A stretch of 64,000 nucleotides of DNA, from NCBI GenBank assembly GCA_905215345.1, contig CAJMPR010000002.1:1-64000 (forward strand). Direction: 5' to 3'. A program made the translations under genes and the position numbers. The DNA is from an uncultured bacterium (GTDB lineage: Bacteria; Bacteroidota; Bacteroidia; Bacteroidales; Bacteroidaceae). The first letter of the stretch is position 1. The number at the start of each line of letters is the position of its first letter. Positions 27,394 to 35,882 of the stretch are shown here, piece by piece. The notes under the pieces are model-generated. The model saw only the letters and a list, made by a program, of their open reading frames with translations. It had not been told where the DNA came from and did not search any database.

Positions 27394-27765
27394 ATGAAAG
27401 GATTGACTGCGAAGGAAGAAGAAATCATGGGTTTTTTCTGGGAGAAGGGGCCATTGTTCGTAAAAGAAATGCTGGCGTTCTATGAAGAGCCGAAACCGCA
27501 TTTCAATACTCTCTCTACGATTGTACGAGGATTGGAAGAAAAAGGTTTTCTAAGCCACAAAACTTTTGGAAATACCTATCAGTATTATGCGATTGTGAGT
27601 GAAGAAGATTTCCGTAAAGGAACGTTACGAAACGTAATTAGCAAATACTTCAATAACTCTTATCTTACTGCGGTGTCTTCGCTGGTAAAAGAAGAACAAA
27701 TTTCTCTTGATGACTTGAAGCAATTGATACAGGAAGTGGAAAAGGGAAAACATTCTGATTCTTAA
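27394..27765 (+). CDS. BlaI/MecI/CopY-family transcriptional repressor
   Basis: A 123-aa winged-helix repressor: KEEEIMGFFWEKGPLFVKEML (helix 1 onward), HFNTLSTIVRGLEEKGFLSHKTFGNTYQYYAIV (recognition helix and wing), and a C-terminal dimerisation region that carries the cleavage zone in the family. It is followed 26 bp later by a BlaR1-like membrane protease, the normal partner that inactivates it on signal. The operator dyads upstream imply autoregulation. No beta-lactamase gene is adjacent, so it probably controls something other than classic beta-lactam resistance. Confidence 0.9.
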   Translation: MKGLTAKEEEIMGFFWEKGPLFVKEMLAFYEEPKPHFNTLSTIVRGLEEKGFLSHKTFGNTYQYYAIVSEEDFRKGTLRNVISKYFNNSYLTAVSSLVKEEQISLDDLKQLIQEVEKGKHSDS

Positions 27766-27791
27766 ACCGTCAGTTTATATAATACTATACT

Positions 27792-29435
27792 ATGGGCATA
27801 TTCTTTGTTTACATACTTAAATCATCCATTTGCCTGGCGGCATTCTACCTGTTTTATCGTTTGCTGCTGAGCCGTGAAACGTTTCACCGGTTTAACCGTT
27901 TTACCTTGCTGAGTCTTTTGTTATTGTCGTGTCTGTTACCATTGGTGGAAATCAGCGTGAAACAGCAGTCGGAAGTACATCAAACGATGATGACGCTGGA
28001 ACAATGGTTATTGTTGGCAGATATGATGAGCGACGCGAACCAGGCGACGCAAGTACAGGAAAGCACCTTAACATGGATACAGATAGCATTTCTGGTATAT
28101 CTGGCGGGTATCTTTTTCTTTGTACTCCGTAATCTATATTCATTGTTCCGGTTGGCGTTATTGCTGAAATCAGGAAAGAAAGAGGATATTAGTCAATATG
28201 TTACTATCGGAAGACGGGTTACTTTGATTGTGCATAGTAAAGAAATAGCTCCGTTCAGTTGGATGAACTACATTGTAATCGCTCAAAAGGATTTGGAAGA
28301 GAACGGGCGTGAGATACTGATTCATGAGTTGGCGCATATCCGTAACCGGCATTCGTGGGATTTATTGGTAGCGGATATTTGCATATTTATTCAGTGGTTT
28401 AATCCGGCTTCGTGGTTATTGAAACAGGAATTGCAGAATATACATGAGTACGAAGCTGATGAAACGGTTATCAACGAAGGCGTAGATGCGAAACAATACC
28501 AATTATTATTAATAAAAAAAGCCGTTGGCACAAGGCTCTACTCTATGGCCAACAGCTTTAATCACAGTAAACTTAAAAAACGTATCACTATGATGTTAAA
28601 AGAAAAATCAAGCCCGTGGGCACGTTTGAAGTACCTTTATGTACTTCCGGTAGCTGCTATTGCAATAACAGCCTTTGCCCGTCCCGAAGTCTCCAATGCA
28701 ACAGAAGAGATTTCTGCCGTCAAAGTTAATGATTTTGCGGCGATTGTAGAAAAGAAAGTCGCGGAAAATGCAGTGCCGAAAGACACGTTGAAGCCGAAGC
28801 AGATACCGACGGCTCGACTTGAACCTGTGGTAGTGGTAGGCTACAAAGCGGATGAAGTATCGGAAGCGGATACTCCCGTGTTTGAGGTGGTGGAGCAGAT
28901 GCCTGAATATTCTGGAGGAGGCATGGGAGAGCTGATGAAGTATCTTGCCATGAATGTTCGTTACCCGAGGGCTGCACAGGAAGCCGGTGTACAGGGGCGC
29001 GTGATGGTGCAGTTTATTGTAGACAAGGAGGGTAATATCACTCATCCTAATGTTATTCGCCCGGTTAATAAAGAACTGGATGCGGAAGCCATCCGGGTTG
29101 TCAAGGCAATGCCTCGCTGGAAACCGGGCAAGCAGAAAGGAGAGGCTGTAGCTGTGAAATTTACGATACCCGTTATGTTCCTGCTACAAGACCGTGTTCC
29201 GAAGGAGGACACCACCAAACCACTGTGCTTTGTGAACGGTAAGGAAGTGGATGCTTTAGTGATGAGTGCCTTGGATCCGAACAAAATAGAAAGTGTATCT
29301 GTATTGAAAGATAAGGAGGTGCTTGAAGCCTACGGTGAGAGGGGAAAGAAGAACGGTGTGGTTCTAATAAAGTTGAAACCTACCGCTACGCTGACCGTAA
29401 CTGCCTCAGAGTCCGGCGCAAATGTCCTGCCATAA
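27792..29435 (+). CDS. BlaR1/M56-family membrane metalloprotease with TonB C-terminal domain
   Basis: A 547-aa protein. Residues 1-300 are M56 peptidase with about four membrane helices and zinc motif HELAH (His178, Glu179, His182) plus EYEADE downstream. A periplasmic part follows with a TonB C-terminal domain at about 375-460 (YPRAAQEAGVQGRVMVQFIVDKEG). The last ~70 residues (NKIESVSVLKDKEVLEAYGERGKKNGVVLIKL) resemble the TonB-receptor plug motif. There is no penicillin-binding sensor domain, unlike true BlaR1. The signal may come through TonB-type envelope contacts. It pairs with the BlaI-like repressor upstream. Confidence 0.88.
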   Translation: MGIFFVYILKSSICLAAFYLFYRLLLSRETFHRFNRFTLLSLLLLSCLLPLVEISVKQQSEVHQTMMTLEQWLLLADMMSDANQATQVQESTLTWIQIAFLVYLAGIFFFVLRNLYSLFRLALLLKSGKKEDISQYVTIGRRVTLIVHSKEIAPFSWMNYIVIAQKDLEENGREILIHELAHIRNRHSWDLLVADICIFIQWFNPASWLLKQELQNIHEYEADETVINEGVDAKQYQLLLIKKAVGTRLYSMANSFNHSKLKKRITMMLKEKSSPWARLKYLYVLPVAAIAITAFARPEVSNATEEISAVKVNDFAAIVEKKVAENAVPKDTLKPKQIPTARLEPVVVVGYKADEVSEADTPVFEVVEQMPEYSGGGMGELMKYLAMNVRYPRAAQEAGVQGRVMVQFIVDKEGNITHPNVIRPVNKELDAEAIRVVKAMPRWKPGKQKGEAVAVKFTIPVMFLLQDRVPKEDTTKPLCFVNGKEVDALVMSALDPNKIESVSVLKDKEVLEAYGERGKKNGVVLIKLKPTATLTVTASESGANVLP

Positions 29436-29475
29436 AGATACCATGAGTAGGAGGAATTGATAAGCATTCTCGTCT

Positions 29476-29512
29476 GCCCCTTGCAATGAAACAGATTGCA
29501 GGGGCTTTTATT
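29476..29512 (+). terminator. terminator after the BlaI/M56 pair
   Basis: Stem GCCCCTTGCAAT (29476-29487) with ATTGCAGGGGC (29495-29505), one bulge, followed by TTTTATT. Confidence 0.75.
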
Positions 29513-29569
29513 ATTACTATCTCAAGTGCAAATAATCACCATTTTTTAGGAACTTCTTATCGAAAGTCT

Positions 29570-29577
29570 TATTTTTG
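29570..29577 (+). promoter_or_regulatory. -7 element for the Ntn hydrolase/GH3 pair
   Basis: TATTTTTG matches the Bacteroides -7 consensus. TTAG at 29546-29549, 20 nt upstream, is a weak -33. The start codon follows at 29604. Confidence 0.5.
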
Positions 29578-29603
29578 TGTTGACTCCCTAATATTGGAAA
29601 TTT

Positions 29604-30845
29604 ATGTCGAAAAGAATATTTTTAATAGCCTTGTATGTAGTAATCTCTGCTTGGTGGGCTGAACCGTTGACAGCCTGTACCTCTGCCGTTATATCCGGCA
29701 AGATAACCTCTGATGGACGCCCTTTGTTATGGAAAAACCGGGATACCGACTTTCCGCAAAACTGTGTAAAGTATTTCCAGGGGATGCGTTATCCGTTTGT
29801 CGCTATTGTTAATAGTGTGGAAGATAGCCCTACGGACGTGTGGATAGGAACGAACGCTGCCGGATTCTCCCTCATGAATACCCAATCTTATAATCTGGTT
29901 GAGGTGAAAGACGGTGAAGAACGTGGTGAAGCCAATGGACGCGTGATGCGCCGTGCACTGGAGATATGTGCTACGGTGGACGATTTTTGTCATTTCCTGG
30001 ACACGATAACAAAACCCAGTCTGATTGAAGCCAATTTCGGTGTGATTGACGCCAAAGGCGGAGCGGCCATGTTTGAAGTGGATTATTATAAATACGTCAT
30101 GTTCGATGCCAATAACCCCAAGGATGCCCCTTGCGGTTATATAGCCCGTACCAACTTTTCTTTCTCCGGCAAAGTGAATGATGGCGCCGGCTATGTACGC
30201 TTCATGCAGGAAGACAAACTGCTGATGCCGGCTTCAGCTACCGGACAAATCACACCGCAATGGATATTCAGCGAATTGTCCCGTTCATTCGCTAACCCAA
30301 TGTTGGGAATTGATTTGAAGTCGGGTGACTTCAACCGCCCTAAGACAAACGGGTGGTTTGTAGACCAGGACTTCATAGCCCGTAGCAGTACGGCAAGTTC
30401 GGTAGTGGTGCAGGGAGTGAAGCCGGGTGAGAACCCGGAGTTGACTATCATGTGGACGATATTGGGTTATCCTCCTACCGGAGTGGCAATGCCTGTTTGG
30501 GTAAAAGGAGCCGATAAGAATTTGCCAAAACTTCTTGTACGTGACACGGTTAAGAAAGTTGCTCCTTTGGGAGACTGGTCGGTGATACTCGCGGGTGACG
30601 TCTTCTCTTATAGGCAGGGCATGGGCAGTAGCCGCTATATGAATTGGGAAAAACTTTATAATGCCGATAAGAGCGGCATTATGCAATTACTCGCTCCGGT
30701 AGAAGAAGAAGTATTCGGAAAGACCGAACCGGTTCTGAAAGAATGGCGAAAGAAGGGAAACATTGACCTTAAAGGCATGCAGCAGCTATATAGTGAGTTG
30801 GATACCTTTATCGATACGAAATACGCGGATTTATTTGAACTTTAA
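29604..30845 (+). CDS. Ntn-hydrolase, C45 / choloylglycine hydrolase-like
   Basis: A 413-aa secreted protein whose predicted mature N-terminus is Cys25 in LTACTSAVISGK. An N-terminal nucleophile Cys followed by TS is the hallmark of C45 acyltransferase/penicillin-amidase-like and bile-salt-hydrolase-like enzymes, and WKNRDTD just after it is the next conserved block. The same LTAC could serve as a lipobox, so lipidation would block the catalytic amine; the two readings are mutually exclusive. The substrate (bile salt, N-acyl amide or peptide) cannot be chosen from sequence. It lies 23 bp upstream of a GH3 gene. Confidence 0.8.
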   Translation: MSKRIFLIALYVVISAWWAEPLTACTSAVISGKITSDGRPLLWKNRDTDFPQNCVKYFQGMRYPFVAIVNSVEDSPTDVWIGTNAAGFSLMNTQSYNLVEVKDGEERGEANGRVMRRALEICATVDDFCHFLDTITKPSLIEANFGVIDAKGGAAMFEVDYYKYVMFDANNPKDAPCGYIARTNFSFSGKVNDGAGYVRFMQEDKLLMPASATGQITPQWIFSELSRSFANPMLGIDLKSGDFNRPKTNGWFVDQDFIARSSTASSVVVQGVKPGENPELTIMWTILGYPPTGVAMPVWVKGADKNLPKLLVRDTVKKVAPLGDWSVILAGDVFSYRQGMGSSRYMNWEKLYNADKSGIMQLLAPVEEEVFGKTEPVLKEWRKKGNIDLKGMQQLYSELDTFIDTKYADLFEL

Positions 30846-30868
30846 ATATTTATATTAACTATTTCTAC

Positions 30869-33280
30869 ATGAGACACAAACTTTTGATTGGGGTTTCCAT
30901 ACTCTGTTTAGGGTTGACCGGGAATCTGCACGCACAAAACAAAAAAATAGTCCAAAAAGGTTGGATTGACTTTAATAAGAACGGGGTAAAAGATATCTAT
31001 GAAGATTCCTCCCAGCCGATTGAAAAACGGGTTACCGACTTGTTGTCACAGATGACTGTGGAAGAGAAGACCTGCCAACTGGCTACCTTATACGGTTACG
31101 GACGTGTTTTAAAGGATTCGTTGCCTACCGCCGGATGGAAGAATGAAATATGGAAGGATGGAATTGCTAACATAGACGAGATGTTGAACGGAGTAGGGAA
31201 GAAGTCGGCTCTTGTACCAGGTTTATTATATCCCTTCAGTAACCATGCCGAGGCTATAAATACCGTACAACGTTGGTTTATAGAAGAAACCCGCTTAGGC
31301 ATCCCCGTAGATTTCAGTAATGAAGGTATTCATGGCTTAAATCATACAAAAGCAACACCGTTGCCGGCTCCTATCGCTATCGGAAGTACGTGGAACAAAG
31401 AATTGGTTCGTCGTGCGGGAACTATCGCCGGGCAGGAAGCCAAAGCGTTGGGCTACACCAATGTATATGCTCCTATTCTGGATGTAGTACGAGACCCGCG
31501 TTGGGGACGTACCTTGGAGTGCTACGGAGAAGAACCTTACTTGATTGCTGCTTTAGGTACGGAGATGGTAAACGGAATCCAGTCGCAGGGAGTAGCCGCT
31601 ACCTTAAAGCATTATGCCGTTTACAGTGTGCCTAAAGGCGGTCGTGACGGAAATTGCCGTACAGACCCTCATGTAGCACCGCGTGAGTTGCATCAACTTT
31701 TCCTTTATCCTTTTAAGCAGGTTATCCGGAAAGCTCATCCTATGGGCGTAATGAGCAGTTATAATGACTGGGATGGCGTGCCCGTATCTGCCAGTTACTA
31801 TTTCCTCACTGAGCTGTTGCGCGAAGAATATGGTTTTGACGGCTATGTAGTGAGCGATAGCGAAGCGGTGGAGTATGTACAGACCAAACATCATGTGGCA
31901 GATACTTACGATGAGGCTGTGCGTCAGGTATTGGAAGCCGGTTTGAATGTGCGTACCCATTTTACCAAACCTTCGGATTTCATCTTACCCATCCGTCGAT
32001 TATTGGAAGAAAAAAAAATATCGATGGCTACCGTTGATAAGCGTGTGGCGGAAGTGTTACGGGTTAAATTCCGTCTGGGATTGTTCGACCAACCCTATGT
32101 GGCTGATACCAAAGCCTCCGATAAGGTGGGTGGGGTAGACCGTAATATGGATTTTGTAAAACAGATACAACAGCAAGCTCTTGTATTATTGAAGAATGAG
32201 AATAACTTGCTGCCGCTGGATAAACAGCAGGTAAAGAAGGTCTTGGTAGCCGGACCTTTGGCCGATGAAGATAACTTTATGACCAGCCGCTATGGTCCGA
32301 ACGGATTGAATACGGTCACTGTTCTTGCCGGTTTGCGCAATTACCTGAAAGGTGTCGCCGAGGTGGATTATGTCAAAGGATGTGAGATAGTAGATACCGG
32401 CTGGCCTGCTACGGAGATATTGCCTGTCCCTATGAACGACCAGGAAAAACAGGGAATTGCCGAAGCTGTTGAAAGAGCTCAAGAGAGTGATGTCATTATT
32501 GCCGTACTTGGTGAAGACGAATACCGCACGGGCGAAAGCCGTTCACGTACTTCACTCGACTTACCCGGTCGTCAGCAACAGCTACTGGAAGCTTTGCATG
32601 CGACGGGAAAACCCGTTGTTCTGGTACTGATTAACGGTCAACCGCTTACCATTAATTGGGCGAACGCTTATGTCCCTGCCATTTTGGAATCATGGTTTCC
32701 CGGGTGTCAGGGCGGAACGGTTATTGCCGAGACACTATTCGGTGAGCATAATCCCGGTGGTAAACTGACGGTTACTTTCCCGAAGAGTGTAGGGCAGATT
32801 GAACTGAACTTCCCCTTCAAACCCGGTTCGCATGGCAATCAACCCCATTCCGGTCCTAACGGTGCAGGCGCTACACGTGTGCTGGGCGAACTTTATCCTT
32901 TTGGGTACGGTTTAAGCTATACCACTTTTGCCTACTCCAACCTGGAGATTTCTCCGTTGAAACAGCCTACACAGGGAGATTATACTGTCAAGGTGAATGT
33001 TACAAATACCGGAATGCGTGCGGGGGATGAGGTTGTACAGTTGTATGTACGTGACAAGGTGAGTAGTGTTATCACCTACGATTCACAGTTGCGCGGTTTT
33101 GAGCGGGTGTCTTTACAGCCAGGTGAAACCAAGCAAGTAACATTTACTTTAACTCCTGAAGATTTGCAGTTGCTGGACCGTAATATGAACTGGACGGTAG
33201 AGCCGGGTGAGTTTGAAGTGCTGATAGGAGCTTCCAGTCAGGATATACGATTGAAAGAAACCATCACTGCATTGCCATAG
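30869..33280 (+). CDS. glycoside hydrolase family 3, beta-glucosidase-like
   Basis: An 803-aa secreted GH3 enzyme. The signal peptide ends NLHAQ. The TIM-barrel domain (about 50-400) has the family blocks STNEGIHGLNH-like FSNEGIHGLNH, DPRWGRTLECYGEEP and GVMSSYNDWDG, with the nucleophile Asp330 in GYVVSDSEAV. The alpha/beta sandwich (about 430-650, GEDEYRTGESRSRTSLDLPG) normally supplies the acid/base. A fibronectin-III-like domain ends the protein (GDEVVQLYVRDKVSS). Exo-acting removal of beta-linked glucose or xylose is typical. It shares a transcript with the Ntn hydrolase upstream; the specificity is unknown. Confidence 0.92.
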   Translation: MRHKLLIGVSILCLGLTGNLHAQNKKIVQKGWIDFNKNGVKDIYEDSSQPIEKRVTDLLSQMTVEEKTCQLATLYGYGRVLKDSLPTAGWKNEIWKDGIANIDEMLNGVGKKSALVPGLLYPFSNHAEAINTVQRWFIEETRLGIPVDFSNEGIHGLNHTKATPLPAPIAIGSTWNKELVRRAGTIAGQEAKALGYTNVYAPILDVVRDPRWGRTLECYGEEPYLIAALGTEMVNGIQSQGVAATLKHYAVYSVPKGGRDGNCRTDPHVAPRELHQLFLYPFKQVIRKAHPMGVMSSYNDWDGVPVSASYYFLTELLREEYGFDGYVVSDSEAVEYVQTKHHVADTYDEAVRQVLEAGLNVRTHFTKPSDFILPIRRLLEEKKISMATVDKRVAEVLRVKFRLGLFDQPYVADTKASDKVGGVDRNMDFVKQIQQQALVLLKNENNLLPLDKQQVKKVLVAGPLADEDNFMTSRYGPNGLNTVTVLAGLRNYLKGVAEVDYVKGCEIVDTGWPATEILPVPMNDQEKQGIAEAVERAQESDVIIAVLGEDEYRTGESRSRTSLDLPGRQQQLLEALHATGKPVVLVLINGQPLTINWANAYVPAILESWFPGCQGGTVIAETLFGEHNPGGKLTVTFPKSVGQIELNFPFKPGSHGNQPHSGPNGAGATRVLGELYPFGYGLSYTTFAYSNLEISPLKQPTQGDYTVKVNVTNTGMRAGDEVVQLYVRDKVSSVITYDSQLRGFERVSLQPGETKQVTFTLTPEDLQLLDRNMNWTVEPGEFEVLIGASSQDIRLKETITALP

Positions 33281-33292
33281 GAGAGAATGTAT

Positions 33293-33398
33293 TTTGTCCC
33301 ACGAGGTGAATAAATTCGTCTCGTGAGACAAAAATAATCATCCCATAAGACGAAATAATTCATCTCGTAAGATGAAATCGCTTGTCTCAGGCGAAGAA
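33293..33398. repeat. palindrome array B: about 5 x 22 bp
   Basis: Units start at 33293, 33315, 33337, 33359 and 33381, exactly 22 bp apart, each 8-bp arm, 2-bp centre, 8-bp arm, 4-bp spacer. Arm pairs: TTTGTCCC/GAGGTGAA, TTCGTCTC/GAGACAAA, ATCATCCC/AAGACGAA, TTCATCTC/AAGATGAA, and CTTGTCTC with a degenerate partner. It lies in the 138-bp gap between the convergent GH3 and miaA genes. Pairing is imperfect but retained while arm sequence drifts between units. Confidence 0.85.
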
Positions 33399-33418
33399 AG
33401 CGGACTGCTTTGTATGAA

Positions 33419-34315
33419 TCAGATTTGTGAACGGAGGTAGGCAACTATCTCCGTTTCCTGTTCCGGGTGGAACCAACGGATTTCCTTATCCCGCTTGAAC
33501 CAGGTCATCTGTTTACGGGAGTAGATGCGGGAATTCTGCTGAATTTTCTCGATAGCAAAAGGTAGTGTCCATTCACCGTCGAGGTATTTGAATATTTCTT
33601 TGTATCCTACTGTGTTCAGGGAGTTAAGTGCCCGGTGTGGGTAAACGAGGCGTGCCTCTTCCACCAATCCATCTTCTATCATTTGTTCTACACGGCGATT
33701 GATGCGGTCGTAAAGTTCTTCACGGTCACGTGTTAATCCGATTTTCAGGATACGGAAGGGGCGTTCTTTCTTCCGCTGTGTACGGAAAGACGTGTAGGTC
33801 TTTCCCGTCATATAGCAGATTTCCAGTGCATGGATTACTCGTTTGGGGTTCTTTAAGTCTACAATTTTGTAGTATTCAGGGTCTAATAACTTCAGCTCGG
33901 CACACAGCCTGTCCAAACCTTCCGTTTCGTATTTTTCCAAGAGGAGTTGACGGGTTTCGGCATCAATGGTAGGGATGTCATCTATGCCTTTGCATACGGC
34001 ATCCACATACATCATGGAACCACCGGTCATCAATACAACGTCATGTTCGGTATAAAGTTTTTCGAGCAGTTGCAGTACTTCTGTCTCGTATTGGGCGGCA
34101 CTGTAATAGTCGGTAAGTTGCAACGTTTCGACAAAATAATGCCGCACCCGCTTTAGCTGTTCGGGAGTAGGAGCGGCTGTGCCTATTTTCAGCTCGGCAT
34201 AAAGTTGTCTTGAGTCGGCTGAGACAATGCAGGTTTTGAATTGTTCGGCCAACCGGAGACTGAGTTCCGTTTTGCCTACCCCGGTAGGTCCGATAAGCAC
34301 TATTAATGTTTTCAT
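33419..34315 (-). CDS. miaA: tRNA dimethylallyltransferase
   Basis: Transfers dimethylallyl from DMAPP to A37 of tRNAs reading codons that start with U. At 298 aa it is of usual length. P-loop GPTGVGKT (residues 9-16), SADSRQLYAELKIGTA and the family block LMTGGSMMYVDAVCKGIDDIP are all present, and QQNSRIYSRKQMTWFKRD lies near the C-terminus. It is the last gene of the minus-strand lipid A/housekeeping block, separated from its upstream neighbour by a large inverted repeat. Confidence 0.96.
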   Translation of the reverse strand: MKTLIVLIGPTGVGKTELSLRLAEQFKTCIVSADSRQLYAELKIGTAAPTPEQLKRVRHYFVETLQLTDYYSAAQYETEVLQLLEKLYTEHDVVLMTGGSMMYVDAVCKGIDDIPTIDAETRQLLLEKYETEGLDRLCAELKLLDPEYYKIVDLKNPKRVIHALEICYMTGKTYTSFRTQRKKERPFRILKIGLTRDREELYDRINRRVEQMIEDGLVEEARLVYPHRALNSLNTVGYKEIFKYLDGEWTLPFAIEKIQQNSRIYSRKQMTWFKRDKEIRWFHPEQETEIVAYLRSQI

Positions 34316-34329
34316 TTGCAGAAATTATT

Positions 34330-34398
34330 TAGGCACGGATTGCACGAAGATACACGGTTCTGTAAGTTATCCGTGAAAATCCGTGTAATCCGTGCCTA
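34330..34398. repeat. inverted repeat of the AATCCGTG type
   Basis: Perfect 12-bp outer arms TAGGCACGGATT (34330-34341) and AATCCGTGCCTA (34387-34398). The interior carries further CCGTG/CACGG words that can pair. It fills the gap between miaA and the upstream pRiA4b-like gene and is related in design to the element at 16653-16738. Confidence 0.65.
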
Positions 34399-34419
34399 AT
34401 ATATCTTTAGACTGTTATT

Positions 34420-34980
34420 TCAGAGTCTTTCTTCTTCGTAAGGAACATCACTGCCACCTTCTTCCAATCCACCGAAACCTTCTTTATCAAAGTCTTCCAT
34501 GTCGAAGTCCTGGTCACCATAAAAGTTCTCATCCAAATCGAGTGAACCACCCGCTGCCGCCATCTCTTCAAAGTCAATGGTTTGCTTGGGAGCTTCCCCT
34601 GCTTTCTTAGTGCATTGTGCACCCGTCATGTCTTTTCCGGTGATAATCTCGGACAGCTCAATGAAGAAACAACGTTCGGTCATGTAGTCGAATACATAAA
34701 GCAACTTTTGCTTTTCGTCTTCTACCAGTTCGCTGATCGGGGTATCTTTCATTACCCAGCTATCCATTTCGGGATTGTCGTCCATTTCTTCAAGAGTAAC
34801 CTCTTTTTCCTTTTCCCAGTCGTCATCGCAGATGAAGAAAGAAGTCATCTGGTCGTTAGTGTAATTTACTGACTTTAGAATGGCTTCATGCAAGTCATAG
34901 AATGTAGCTTCCGGGTCAATTTGTATTTCTCTTACGAAGTCGTCTACTTCATCGGAGATGATTGTAAATCTGTATATCAT
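34420..34980 (-). CDS. pRiA4b ORF3-like protein
   Basis: A 186-aa acidic protein from ATG 34980 (MIYRFTIISDEV). An upstream in-frame ATG at 35019 would overlap lpxA and is disfavoured. The N-terminal half matches the plasmid pRiA4b ORF-3-like family: DPEATFYDLHEAILKSVNY, FFICDDDWEKEKEVTL, LLYVFDYMTERCFFIEL. The C-terminal ~60 residues are rich in Asp, Glu and Gly and probably disordered. The function is unknown. It sits 13 bp after lpxA, a placement I have the impression is common in Bacteroides. Confidence 0.8.
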   Translation of the reverse strand: MIYRFTIISDEVDDFVREIQIDPEATFYDLHEAILKSVNYTNDQMTSFFICDDDWEKEKEVTLEEMDDNPEMDSWVMKDTPISELVEDEKQKLLYVFDYMTERCFFIELSEIITGKDMTGAQCTKKAGEAPKQTIDFEEMAAAGGSLDLDENFYGDQDFDMEDFDKEGFGGLEEGGSDVPYEEERL

Positions 34981-34993
34981 AGTGCTAATTTTT

Positions 34994-35770
34994 TTATTTA
35001 CCTGCGGGAATGATACCACGGGCTGATTCGCGTATAAAATTTACGATATAGCTGATTTCAGGAGTCATTTCAAATTCCTCCTCAATCTTTTTCAAGGCAT
35101 CCGTATTATTCAATCCACTTTGGTAGATAATACGATAAGCATTGTGGATCGCTTCGATAGTTTCGTTGGAAAGACCACGGCGGCGGAGGCCTACAATGTT
35201 GATACCTGCATAGCAGATGGGTTCACGTCCGGCTATAATGTACGGCGGTATATCCTTACTGAAACGGCATCCGCCCTGTATCATGCCAAACCCGCCTACG
35301 CGGCAAAATTGATGCATCAGTACGTTGGCGCTGATAATGGAGTGGTCGTCTATCACAATTTCACCCGCCATCTTGGTGGAGTTACCAATAATACAGCCAT
35401 TGCCGATAAGTGCGTCATGTGCAACGTGTACACTTTCCATCAACAGGTTATTGCTGCCTACTACGGTTTTCCCTTTGGCAGCCGTTCCGCGGTTGATGGT
35501 TACATTTTCCCGGATAATATTGTTATCACCTATTTCGGCAGTGGTATCTTCCCCTCTGAACTTTAAGTCTTGTGGAATGGCACCTATTACTGCTCCCGGA
35601 AAAATGGTATTTCCGTTGCCGATGCGTGCACCGTATAGAATGTTGGCATTCGCCATAATCTTATTGTTATCACCGATTACCACATTCTTGTCGATAAAAA
35701 CAAAAGGAGCAATCTCTACGTTTTCTCCGATTTTTGCTTCGGGATGAATATACGCTAAGGGACTTATCAT
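34994..35770 (-). CDS. lpxA: acyl-ACP--UDP-N-acetylglucosamine O-acyltransferase
   Basis: First step of lipid A synthesis: adds a 3-hydroxyacyl chain from acyl carrier protein to UDP-GlcNAc. 258 aa. Left-handed beta-helix hexapeptide repeats run from residue 3 to about 190 (IHPEAKIGENVEIAPFVFIDKN). The catalytic His region is HVAHDALIGNGCIIGN, and the C-terminal helical domain follows (RRRGLSNETIEAIHNAYRIIY). It is transcribed with lpxC/fabZ and lpxD upstream; the 112-bp gap before it is AT-rich and repetitive. Confidence 0.96.
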   Translation of the reverse strand: MISPLAYIHPEAKIGENVEIAPFVFIDKNVVIGDNNKIMANANILYGARIGNGNTIFPGAVIGAIPQDLKFRGEDTTAEIGDNNIIRENVTINRGTAAKGKTVVGSNNLLMESVHVAHDALIGNGCIIGNSTKMAGEIVIDDHSIISANVLMHQFCRVGGFGMIQGGCRFSKDIPPYIIAGREPICYAGINIVGLRRRGLSNETIEAIHNAYRIIYQSGLNNTDALKKIEEEFEMTPEISYIVNFIRESARGIIPAGK

Positions 35771-35882
35771 GTTGGTTATTTATTAATTATCAATTATTAA
35801 TTATCAATTATCAGGATGAAAGCGCTTAAATGATAGGTGCGCAGCCAATTAATAATTAATACTTAATACCTAATATTTATAT
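35771..35882. repeat. AT-rich intergenic direct repeat
   Basis: A 14-bp word ATTAATTATCAATT occurs twice in tandem near 35781-35808, followed by ATCA. Further TTAATAATTAATACTTAA-type sequence precedes lpxC. It resembles the AT-rich spacer before the DMT transporter gene (63362-63400). No gene is present. Confidence 0.5.

Noticed and set aside
27792..29435. Calling the M56 protein a beta-lactam sensor BlaR1
   Set aside because: No penicillin-binding domain and no neighbouring beta-lactamase; the periplasmic part is TonB-type.
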